From positions 77,397,030 through 77,437,487 of the forward strand of contig CM055095.1 of assembly GCA_029204225.1 (NCBI GenBank): DNA of 40,458 nt. The letters are read 5' to 3'. Numbering within the stretch: position 1 is the first letter of the stretch; the number at the start of each line of letters is the position of its first letter. The DNA comes from Diphasiastrum complanatum. Taxonomy: Eukaryota > Streptophyta > Lycopodiopsida > Lycopodiales > Lycopodiaceae. The translations under genes were made by a program, and so were the position numbers. This document shows, piece after piece, positions 10,019 to 22,000 of this stretch. The notes beneath the pieces are model-generated. The model saw nothing but the letters and a program-made list of their open reading frames with translations, did no database searches and was not told the DNA's origin.

Positions 10019-13000
10019 CTGGAAAAGTTAGGGGGCACAAACATGATGCATTTAGAAAAACTTATAAACCAATGGACCAGCTTACAGAAGTTTAGTGGCA
10101 ATAAACAAAATAAACCTAATTAAACGCTAGACTTGACACTTTTGTTACCCACAAAAATCTGGAGTTCTCAAACATAGAAAGCTGAAAGGATCTGCAAATT
10201 TTATGGATGAAATCCAAAAGAGTTGTGATGATACTAAGCAATGAATCTATTTACGACATTTTGATCTAGCTTTATACATTGCAGCCTGCTAGCAATCTAA
10301 ACCATACATCATCAATATCTGCAGCAGCGCCTATTGGTGCAGACAATGCTTCTTGAATTTGCTTCATATTCTCAGTCTGCTCATTGATTTCGTCCATGGT
10401 CTTATCAACATCATCAATATTTCTGCACACATAAGATCAAAATTTACACCTATTTAGTATCACCAAGGAAACGGACTAAATCTTTCAAAATCGAGCAAAG
10501 ATGATACTTAAACAAAGTAAAAGATGAAATGCTCCAGGAAGCTGTAGAGGTAAAAAGAAAATCATTGACACACGTGGCTTTCTGGATTGCTTTCATTGCA
10601 TTTGCTCCACTTCTCAAAGCATCCACAGTTTCTGTTGTGGCCTTAGCTCCTTCCAACATTATCATCTGGAAAAACAAAGCAGTCAGTTCAAAACAATGAG
10701 AATGCCCAAAAGAAACCTGCATAGAAGATATTGGTTACAGATGCAAGCTCAAAGCAAATCTGAGAACCTTTATATTGATTTCTCGCAAGAACTTAAAATC
10801 AGGTGCAGTTATAATCCCAAATCAATCTACAACAAGGTGAATAAGCAACACCACTCCAGGTTAACAGCTCTCAATAACAGTCTACAAATTTGGTGGACTA
10901 TGAATTGCAATCACATCTCATCAATCTACAGGGTACCAATTAAGATCCATAATGTTAAATTCAGGCCCTATTGTCACGTGGAGCTTAACAGTTGATATTT
11001 GAACTCATTAACTCATTGTTTATTGTAGGGATCAAATTTTGCCACTCAGTTGCTTGGATGAGGACCCAGTCATTGAAGTTAAAATGTGAATTTGTGGAGA
11101 ACTTGAGAAATTATTAGCAACCAAAGTAAGTATACTGTGCCATCAAGATGTATGGCTGCTAATTGTATCTTATGCACTTCACCATTGGATACATCCTAGC
11201 TTAGAAATTTTCCATATCTTTGTGGATAAACCAGAAGATATTATTGCACTTTATCCTTGGAAGTCCTGGACAAGAGTTATCACAGAGCTCTCAAGAGGTG
11301 CAACTGAAACAGGAACAGAAGTATATCAAGGGGTAGCAACAGAACCTGTGCCACTGACACCACTGTAAATGAACAACAGTAGCAACTCAATACCTAATGG
11401 CCTAATTGGAAAATATCAATCCATAGTGAATGGATTCGAGTCAAACTAACCTCTAAGTGTCCCATGCTCCCATGAAGATCCACTGATAAATGGTAATTAG
11501 AAAGCAAGAGCTATAATAGAAGACGGGCACATTCAGTACATGTCTTGGTATTCTGTAGCTAATTACTACCTGCCTGAAGAACTATCATGAAATTTTTTTT
11601 ATTTGTTAACTAGGTCCCAGTACGGCAGGTTACCTTCATGATAGTTGTCAGCAGCTACAATACATGATATGTCTCGGAACTTTGAGCTAGTTTCCATTTG
11701 ATGACTTATATGGTAGAGATTTGATTCAATAGATTAGAGTTCAAAAGTGTAAGTCCTAAGAACGTCACTTTGAGATCAACCTTCCATGGTCGATAATTGT
11801 TAACCTTCTTTCAAATTGTGAGGAGACAAATGTCTACGAAAGAGCAGCTTGATATTTTTCTCTGGCCATAACAGTTGCCTGGTGGCTTGAATTACCACTT
11901 GGAAGAGTGGTTGTCTTCCTGTGCCAGTTCGTTGAAACTTCAATACAGAAACCACCTGCAACAAGCTCATTGGCTGGGAAACGTCTTGCAAATGTGTGCA
12001 TTGGCTGGACGTCCCACTCACAAGACTCAAGGATAATAACTAAAAATCATTTTTTTCCTTTCTGGTACTCTGCTGACTCCTATTGCAAACAAAGGCAATC
12101 AATTCTATTGCTACTGAGGATTCCCCCATCTGGCACACAAGCCCACAATCTGATTGATCAAACTGCATTTCTTTACCATATAAACCACCTACTCGGGCCT
12201 ACCTATGAGCCTCTGATCCAAGCCATCAACTGAAAGCATTTACTAGCATCATTCGTAAGGGTTATCAGATTTTCCAGCCTGCCACTTCTTGGCTTCGAGT
12301 TCCATGGTAGTACTCCTTTTCAAAACTAGATCTCAACCATCTAGACTCTGGCTCTGATGTCACCATGAAGTCCACTATTCTGAGATAGATCCTCTTGAGC
12401 AGGACATCATTAAATATAGCATGGACATATGGCTCCCCATCCAAGTGTATAGCAAATCCACGCTCACCCCAGGCCTGGGAGTCAATGCTTACATCATGCC
12501 TCCAAATTCCATAATTTCTAGCCTAGTCCAAGTGACCACCAAGAGCTCACACAACCATTCAGGCCTTACTGATCAACTCTTTGATGCCTTGTACTCATTT
12601 ACATAGCCACAGCCTTTTAACACTTGTGACGCCTGATCTCTATGTCCCCAGTCTCCAGGTGCAAGCGGACCTTATTCTGGTCTGAAATTCTCTCATGATG
12701 CAGCATAGTCCTTTATCTGTTTGATAAACATATCATGTCTCACTTACGACTAAGTATGAAATTTGTTTACTAGTACAGTTTCAAATATCGAAACAGGTTA
12801 GGGCACAGAAAATGCCCTTTTAGAGGTGCATTAGATTTGATGTAATTATATAATATAAACACAATGACAAATTAAGGCCTGCTGTTGCTAGTCTTGCGAG
12901 CATTTTGGTGAAATTTGCTGCATATTATCATTGCTGAAGGTTTAAGACAATCTGACAAGTTCTGGCATTTCCAAGGAGCTTTCCAATCCTTGTCATGGAT

Positions 13001-16000
13001 AAGTTCTAGCAAAAAATTTAAAGGATTTTTGACAAGTTTCTGGCAGATTTTGCTTACGAACTCTTTGCTCAGAATCATTGTTTGGCCTTAGCTGAAGTTT
13101 TAAAGGCTCTTGAGAAAGCTTTGGCACAATATCATTGAGATTCAAATCTGATAAGAGTATCTTCCAAAGCATTTGATCTATCATCAGCTTTATAATCTTG
13201 ATAGCTACATCGCCATCAACTTGAGTAGATTTGAAGTAGCTTTGGTAAGCCTTGTGTTGCTTTCTATTTCCTAACCCTTCATGACTTTCAGAGTCCATAT
13301 GGCATACATATATTCTCATCAAGCAATAGCAGCTCAAATGGGTCTTCATACACAAGGTAATCAGAATGAGGAATGTCTGGTGGGGTCAATTTGCTTACAA
13401 TGTAAGAACTTTCAAAAATTTCAAGCTATACCACAATACATAAGTTGAGGACAAAGGACTTGTAGGTATAGCATTTAGAAGTATGAATACACAAGCTTAC
13501 TAGTCTAGTCAAGAGAACCTGAGTTGAATTTTAGGACCACCGCAATTGGTCCTGCATGGTTGATCTGAAGGAAGGTAAGTTGTACTAATTGGAGTATACA
13601 TGGCGTGTGATGCATGCGTTCATATGTCTCTCCTGCTAGCTTCCAGATTTGACTCTTCAACAAATAGTTCCACACCATGTTATCTAGTTGTAACACCAAT
13701 TGCAATATCATTATGGTTTCTTTCATCTGTCTATAGGAAATGAGCTATGTCTGTACTTTTACTTTGGAAATGTTATAGTGTTCCTATATTGTCAGTTGGG
13801 GCTTATTTATCAATAAATTCATGAACTACAGATCAAATGTTGCATTCTAGTACGGGCACAAGTGAAAAGCATCGGCCCACAACACTTTCTGCAGGGCTCA
13901 TTATACAAACTTGTGTTTTAGATTCTACGACTGCTTGTTTACGAGAGCTTTCGGAATAAGGTTTTTTCTTAAGCAGCCGCCGCAAGCAGTTTATTATCGA
14001 TTCTTTGATGTGCTTTTTTGTTGAGTGATCAATATTTTTTTGTTCAGTTCATAACCGATAACTGCTACTCTCTTGTTTGTCGGACATGGATGCTACATTG
14101 TGATCTTGTTCATCTCTCTCACATTACTTCACCAAGAAAAATGAAGACATCAGTTTTCAGTCCCTTTTCAAGGATTTCCACTCGCTTAAACTTCTTCTAG
14201 GCCCTACTACGTGTCTTTAACGACATGATAAACTACACATGAACCCTCTTCGCACCCTGTGCAAGATCAACTGTCCGAAATCACATTGATAAAAATGAGT
14301 GCAATCGGCAAGCCTTCCTAACAGGGAAAAGTCGAGATGATTACGCTTCACTGCTTTTTTCCCAACTATCATATGAGCTCTTCTTCTAAAAGCATCCTTC
14401 CTACTCCCCTCGTGACAAATAGCCTTTCCCTCTTCCAGATCCACCATCTTCGCTTAAATGTAATGCACTTCATCACTTGGAACTTGTCATATGCTCTTTG
14501 TTCATTTTACTCTATTCACTAACCTTCTGTAACACCAGCGAACATTCTAGCAAATGCTGTAGCAAGAAATTAGAAAATTTGACAGGACAATTGAAATTCC
14601 CCTCAATGTTTTATGTTGAACTTTCGTTTTCCTCATGAATCAAGCCATAATTGCAAAAGCTAACAAATGAATGAAAAAGAAAGCTAACTATAGCGTTCTC
14701 AAATGTCAAAACTCAAATGAATGAAACAGAAAGCTAATTATAAGTTATAACCTTCTAAAATGTCAATGATTTGAACATATCCGAAGACTATAGGCAACTA
14801 CTTCGTGGAAAACTCTGGAAACGCTCTACTTACAAGAAAGTTCTGAAAACCAAGCATAAGAACATGCATATATGAATTATATGTATAATTGACTGAAGAC
14901 ACCCAAGGTGGACCCAAAATAATTAATGTGGTACTTCAAGGGTAAAAACGTAATTTAACAAGGGGCCCCAACTAGCAATACACCTTAAAGAGGCCTCCAA
15001 GTGCCGGTCGATCAAACTGTAAACCTGTCCTTGACTCTCTTAGGCATGTGTCCCTGACATCTTACCAAGTCCATGAATCACAGAAATTTTGGATTCGTTA
15101 AAAAAACAGTTTTACCTATTTCCTGATAGAGTGTAACTTGTAAGATAGAGTGTAAGATACCAAGGCCCAAGTTCCTTAATAGTTTCATTGTGTGACTCCA
15201 CCATTGCATTAAAAAAAAAGGAATCCTACTGCAAAAAACATAAAGCTAATTACCCTATTGCAAAGAACATAAAAGTGAATTACCTGGTCATGTATGCGCA
15301 ATTGGAAATTGCCAAGTTGCTCAACCTGAACTTCATAGAGCTTCTTCCTCTTTAGACAAGCAATTGCAGCTGTAAAGACAAGATAAAAAGTGATTTTTTG
15401 GCCTACTTGTCGCGATAAGCACAATAACAAAAATCAAAACTAATGCTAACATAGCTATCTTCCCAAAAAATCACATTTTGACATCACATGCTGATTTCAC
15501 AGTTTGCAAGTAGGCATCCAACATGCAACACAAATCTCATGATTTTTTATGGTTGAAGAAGCAATGCTATTATCATGCAGACAACAGAAAGTAGAGATGA
15601 AATAAAATGGAAAGACAGATGTGAAATAAAACGACCTTTTCAACACAAATAATAGAATAGAGGGATAAGCTGACAAAAATCGTATTCTTTTTCAATAGAG
15701 CAAATGTTTTCACTTTAATAAGTTCATTTCTCGGCTGGTAGATCCTATTTGCCCTCACAATTGTATCAACCAAATGCAAATAAAATATAACAAAGGTATA
15801 TAAGTTGTAATCGTGGATATGATACTGTGGCTGCTAGAATGCACTAAATTAAAGAACTTGAAAACATAGAGAACAAGAACTCAAACAACTGAGATCCAGA
15901 TGCCTTATAATCCATTCTCTTTTGGTGGAGCGAACAAGATTTCTCCCTGAATCTGATCATTGTCCTTTTCCATAAAGATATGTGCAGTTGTAGCCTGAGA

Positions 16001-19000
16001 ATATAAATTGATAAATACCTAAATTCGTTGAACCACAATCGTTACCATTAAAACCCAGGTACCCTAGTTTGCCCTAATATCTAGAAGGTTCCACTAAGGG
16101 CCTCTAGATACTAGGCCCAGCCTGTTACCATTAAGAAAATGTCCTCATGGGACCCAGGTACCCTAGTTTGCCCTAATCTCTAGAAGGTTCTACTGAGGAC
16201 CTCTAGATAGTATACATAGGGTTATCATTTGGTCGTTAGGTGGATAATTGTATTGCTTCTTTTCTAACAGGTAATGCTTGGGCTCTTCATGGGAGATCCC
16301 TTGTCTATGCTTAGGTACAATATATATAATTGTGCTCATAGCATGGTATCAGAGCACTTTCTATAGGAAAGCAAGAATCAAGTCACCAAGATCTGGTTAT
16401 CAATCAATCTCCACAAGAAACAAGAGAGAAGAGGCTGGGCGCCCAACTCTAAGAGAGAGATGGAGAAAACAGCAACAAGAGCAATGGAGAGCAATGCTTA
16501 GCCAAACTGAAAAATGTGACACATTAAGCCAATATGTACTCTACCTATTTATTGAATGTAGGGCACCCCCAAAAGTCAAGATAGGGCCCCTAAACCAAAT
16601 TAGACCTCTAAGGACCCACGAGTCATTACATGACCAAAATTGGGTCCAACTGAACTTAAGACAAACTTAACATGGCCTAAATAACTAAATACCCATGGTT
16701 ACACAAATCTCAACCTTTTGGGTCAAAGTAACCTATGGATTAACTTTAGCATAGTCATTTTCTAACACCCTCCTTAAATGACAATGCAAAAAAACTGAAA
16801 TCTTCACTATGTAATAAAACCACCACCTGGTATTAAATTTAAAGCTTTGCATAAACTTCAAATATGACTCTAGGCAACGCCTTAGTGAAGAGGTCCGCAA
16901 TATTATCCTTTGTATGACAATACTCAAGTAAAATGTCGCCATCATGAAGTCTCTCCCGAACAAAGTGATAATGGATCTCGATGTGCTTCGTCCTCGCATG
17001 AAAAACAGGATTCCGTGCAATGGCAATAGCACTTTGACTATCACTCAAGATAAGAGTGGCTGAGGGCTCGCCAAACTTCATGTCAACAAGTAGTCTTCTC
17101 AGCCATAAACACTCCGTTGTGGCTGAAAATATCGCTCTATATTCTGCCTCACTAGAAGAAGTAGCAACAGTGGGCTTCTTTTTACTTGACCAAGAAATTG
17201 CAAAATTTCCATAGAAAAAGCAATGTCCACTTGTAGAGCGTCTAGTGTCTTGATCTCCACCCCAATCCGAGTCACTAAAACCAACCAAACATGCCTCATC
17301 ACAAGCAGAAAAAACCAATCCATGACTTCTTGTTCCTTGAAAATATCGAAAGATCCTCTTCAACGCTTTCCAATGTGATATCATCGGGGCATGCATGAAT
17401 TGACTCATGAGTGAGACACTATCAGAAATGTCCAGTCTTGAATTACATAAGTAAATGAGACAGCCAATAGCTTGACAATATAAAGTAGTATCAAATGGTT
17501 CACCATCACCTTTCAGGCCTGTCTCCATAGGTGTAGCAACCGGCTTGCAATCTTCCATCTTGAACCGCTGTAAAATCTGCCCAATGTAGCGTTCTTGAGA
17601 GATGAAAATTTCAGCCCCTTCTTGTACAAATTCAAGACCAAGATAAAAGTGCAATAGGCCTAAATCTGAGGTTTCAAAAACCATACCAAGATCAAGTATT
17701 ACGGCATCCATCGCCTTGTACCTTTCAATGGTACCATCTGCCTTACACTTGATTTTGTATACGAACCAATTGCCTTCTTCCCATGAGGAAGATCAACAAG
17801 AACCCAAATCCGGTTCTTCATGAGTGAGTCATACTCATCTTGCATCGCATCCTCTCAACATTTTACTCCCTTAGCAAGCTCATAGAAAACAGGTTCTTCC
17901 GCAACATCTCCATGAGATGTAAGAGCAGAATCTGAAAAATCAGCATAGTCCACTGATTTTGTAGAGGCACGTGTCTTTCCATCATAAAATGCACTTACTT
18001 TGTTGTCCCGCAAAGTCGACAATAGCCACCGTGGGACTGTTTTGGGCTGTCCAACAGCCATGTCTCTTCTTGCAAATTGTTGTCCAAGATCTTCCGACAC
18101 TGCACTTGGCTATCCAAGATCTTCCAAAACTGATCATTGCTGTCCAACAGTTCCTGCAGGCTGATTATGAGCAACAATGGGCGGTTCTTGATGAACATTA
18201 GGCTCTAAACTTGATAAGGTGTTGGGTTGTACGAAACTGGTTGATTGCTGCCCCTTATCTCCAGAAATAGAGAATGGTACCAAATCTGGAAAAACTTCAG
18301 CATTCACACTATGTGGGCTTTCCCCCTTCAAGATGTGAGTCGAGGCCACATCTAATGAATTCTTTTCATCAAAATGCACATCACGACTAACAATAATCTT
18401 GTTAGTGCTCAAATTGAACAGCCTATAGCCTTTGCTTTCACTACTATAGCCAACAAAAATGCATTTAACTCCTTTATCCTCAACCTTTGTACGAAGTTTA
18501 TCCGGAACAAAAGCATAAGCCGTACAATCAAAAATGCGAAACTCCATATTGAAGGCTTCTTCCCATACCAAACTTCATAAAATAATGCTTTCAATGCTTT
18601 AGTAGGACAACGATTGCTTATGTATGCTGCCATTATAACCGCTTCAGCCCAAAACTTGTGAGGCAACCCCTTTGCTTTGAGCATGCAACGGGCCATCTCC
18701 ATAAGTGTGCAATTCTTTCGCTCGGCAACACCTTTTTGTTGAGCCGTATAGGGAGTTGTCATTTGATGTAGAATTCCTTTCTCTCGAAGAAATGCACCGA
18801 ACGCATTCTTAATGTATTCCCCTCCTCGATCGGTGCGTAGGGTCTTCAAAGAATGCCCAAACTGATTTTCCACCATTGCTAGAAAATCTTTGAAATGTTG
18901 AAAACTTCTGATTTAGCCTTCATAGGATAGATCCATGTAAAACAAGAAAAGTCATCAATAAAAGTCACAAAATAGATGAACTTTCCAATGGATTCGGTCC

Positions 19001-22000
19001 TCATTGGACCACAAACATCACTATGAACCAAATCAAATTTATCAAGAACCCTTATAGTTCCATCAATTGGAAAAGATTTCCTTTGAAACTTTCCAAGTAT
19101 GTACCCCTCGCATACATGCCCTTCCGGCTGCTCAATAGTAGGATAATCTTCTACCATATTAAATGTCTTCAACTTCTTCAAACTTGCAAATTTGAGATGT
19201 CCAAACCTTGTGTGCCACAATTCAGCCAACTCCAATGATTGTGATGTAGAAGCAACAAGACATATAGAGGGAATTCATCGCTCATAGGTATCCATAATAA
19301 ACAAGCCAGCATGCATTGTTCCCGAAACAATAATCAAGACAGATCTTTTAGGATCCTTGACAAGACACTTATCTTCTTTGAACTCAACAACTAGTCCTTG
19401 CTTCAACATAGTTGGAATCGAAAGAAAATTCTTCTTGATTCCCGGAACATAAAGCACATTCTTAATGTACTTTTCTTCACCACTAGGCAGAATGATGGCT
19501 ACAATTCCAATTCCATGAATAGAATAAGATGCATTATCCGCACTTGGTTCCATTTTGCACTTTCACTAATTTAGTGAATGCTTCTTTGCGAGAAGTCATA
19601 TGACGAGTAGCACCACTATCAATCACCCACTCAATGGGCTGAAAATCAGTAACTTGCAAAACAGAACCTGAATTCCTCATAGATGTAGAAGTACTAGTAG
19701 AAGCAATATTAGACGCAAAAGCATAGTCTTGGTTGAAGAGATCACCACTAGCTTCAAGCTCTTGCTCCAAAGTAGCAAGTGAAGCACTAGTATCAATTCC
19801 TTCACTCGCCTCATTCGCAAGATTCTTCTTACAATCCTTGATGAAGTGCCCATACTTCTTGCAATAATGGCACTTTCCTTTCTTCTTTTGAGTGTTAACA
19901 CTTTGATCTCCAATGGGCTTTTGCTCATCCTTGGAAGGAGGCTTCCCCTTTCCTTTTGACTTGCCTTTGCCCTTGCCTTTCGTGAAGAAAACTTGATCTT
20001 GTTGAATGTCACCCGCAAAATTCTGCAAAATTTTGCCTCTTTTGCTCCTCTTGAAAAAGCAGCCCAACAAGTTCATCAAAGGAGAGTTGTTGTCCCCTAA
20101 GAGAGATACTCAAAGATGAAAAAAATGGAAGATAAGATGAAGGTAATGAGTTGAGAGTAATGGAAACAAATTGAGCATCCTCAATTATCTCATCAATATT
20201 GAGAAGATCCTTGATCTTCGTCGTCACTTGATCCCCTTCTTGCATCTTAAGTTGATTTCTGAGATACACCATTCTTGCTGGATTTTTTACTCTATACATA
20301 GTATAAAGTGTATCCCACGCACTTTTAAATGTCTTACAAGACCTAATATGAGGTAAGATAGATCTTTTCACAACAAGAGCAACCTAGAATGTGCTTGTGC
20401 ATCTCTTCTATCCCACTTCTTTTGTTCTTTCGAAGATGTAGAAGATGATGATGATGATGATGATCCACGAGGTGTAGAAGGTGCCAAAGGCGGAGGCCTT
20501 TCCTCATCACCAATGACCAAATCCCACAACCCTTTCGCTATGAGAAGATTCTTCATCATGTAACTCCACAAGGAGTAGTTTATGCCATCCAACCGATCTT
20601 CACTAAACAAAGAACCGATAGCTTCCGATTCTTTAGCCATTACCTCCAACAGAATTTTAGCTTGTAGTAGATAGGAAAGAGAGCCTTTCCACAACCAAAT
20701 CTACTCAAAAAATTTGCAGCAAACAGAGAGCTGAAAGTAGGACCACAAGATGTCTTTCAATCTGCAACCAAAGTGCCCAAAAGATAATGGATAGATGGCT
20801 GTTTTTCTGCACAAAAAAACCAGCTTCTTGAAAATTAGGTTACCTTTGATTGAAGCCTACACCGAAACCCAATTAAGAAGCCAAATAGTGTGATCAACAC
20901 ACACTCCAATAGGGCTGTTGAAAGCGCCCTATTGCTTGCTGAGAATCTGCAAATTTCCAGCCACAAGTTGACCTAACCCTGAATAGGGTTTGCTGAATTT
21001 TGGGCGCCCTCCTACACAAATGCAAACCTGAAAACAAAAACAGCAAGATAAGGAGACACCACAACCAAAAATCAGTAGCAGATTTTAGGCGCCTTCCTCC
21101 AAACAAAACTTGCTGAAAACTGGTTCCATAAAAGTCAAATTTGAGATTCAAATTTTTGGGTGCCACAAATTGCTCCTCCGAGATCTTTGATGGGCGCCCT
21201 CCTTCAACCTGAAAAGACACAAAAAAGCTGATCCAAACTCCACTTGGAAAGATCAGCAAGATGCTGAAATTTCACAACAAAAAGTAGAGAAGCTCCTCTT
21301 CTAGTAGGGTCTACTCTACCTACTTACTAAATGTAAGGCACCCCCAAAAGTCAAGATAGGGCCCCTAAACCAAATTAGACCACTAAGAACCCACGAGTCA
21401 GTACATGATCAAGATTGGGTCCAATTAAACTTAAGACAAACTTAACATGGCCTAAATAACTATATACCCGTGGTTACACAAATCTCGACCTTTTGGGTCA
21501 AAGTAACCTATGGATTAACTTTAACATAGTCATTTATTTCTAACACTCTCCTGCTCCACTTTTCTCTTTGCCGCCCATAGATGACCTAGCAAGTGTCTTT
21601 TTGCTAGATCGCTACTTACACTTCTTGGTAACATTGAAGTCCCTCCTTTGATTCAACATGGCCCCGTTTTGCCTATCCACGAGCTGGTTCCCTGCCTACT
21701 CACCCTACACCAAATCGCTTCCTGCTTCCTGCCCTGTTCTATACGATCATGAACCCTATATTGAGTCTTCCACCCCCTTCACTGGTTCCGCCCTCCTTAC
21801 CTACAATTTCCTTGCCTGGCCCGTCTCTGCCGACGCTGTGTCTGGCCCGTTTCTTTGTTGCCCCGATTTCCTTCGTGTTGCCCCGATGCGTACTCATTCT
21901 AACTCCCCTCTGCCTATTTCGCTTGCTGCCTGCCAGGTTTTGCTCGCATGTCTGCCCTGCCCCTATCCACAACTACCATCACTACCTGTCTTGCTGCCCA

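Larger units (their letters stand above)
16535..21545 (-). mobile_element. Ty1/copia retrotransposon, minus strand, nested in the outer element
   Basis: Two blocks of about 231-234 bp (16535-16767 and 21312-21545) are homologous and begin, on the minus strand, with TGTTAGAAA. Between them lie gag, zinc knuckle, protease, integrase and RNase H in copia order. The 3' LTR is preceded by the purine tract aaggaggg. The reverse-transcriptase core is missing and several frameshifts exist, so the copy is dead. No 5-bp target duplication or standard primer-binding site was found beside the right-hand LTR. Confidence 0.85.

Noticed and set aside
12345-12370. Primer-binding-site-like sequence ggctctgatgtcacc
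   Set aside because: Imperfect, and no LTR partner or pol motif found around it.
12993-13355. 120-residue minus-strand ORF in intron 3
   Set aside because: No recognisable motif and no splice support; recorded only under the intron.
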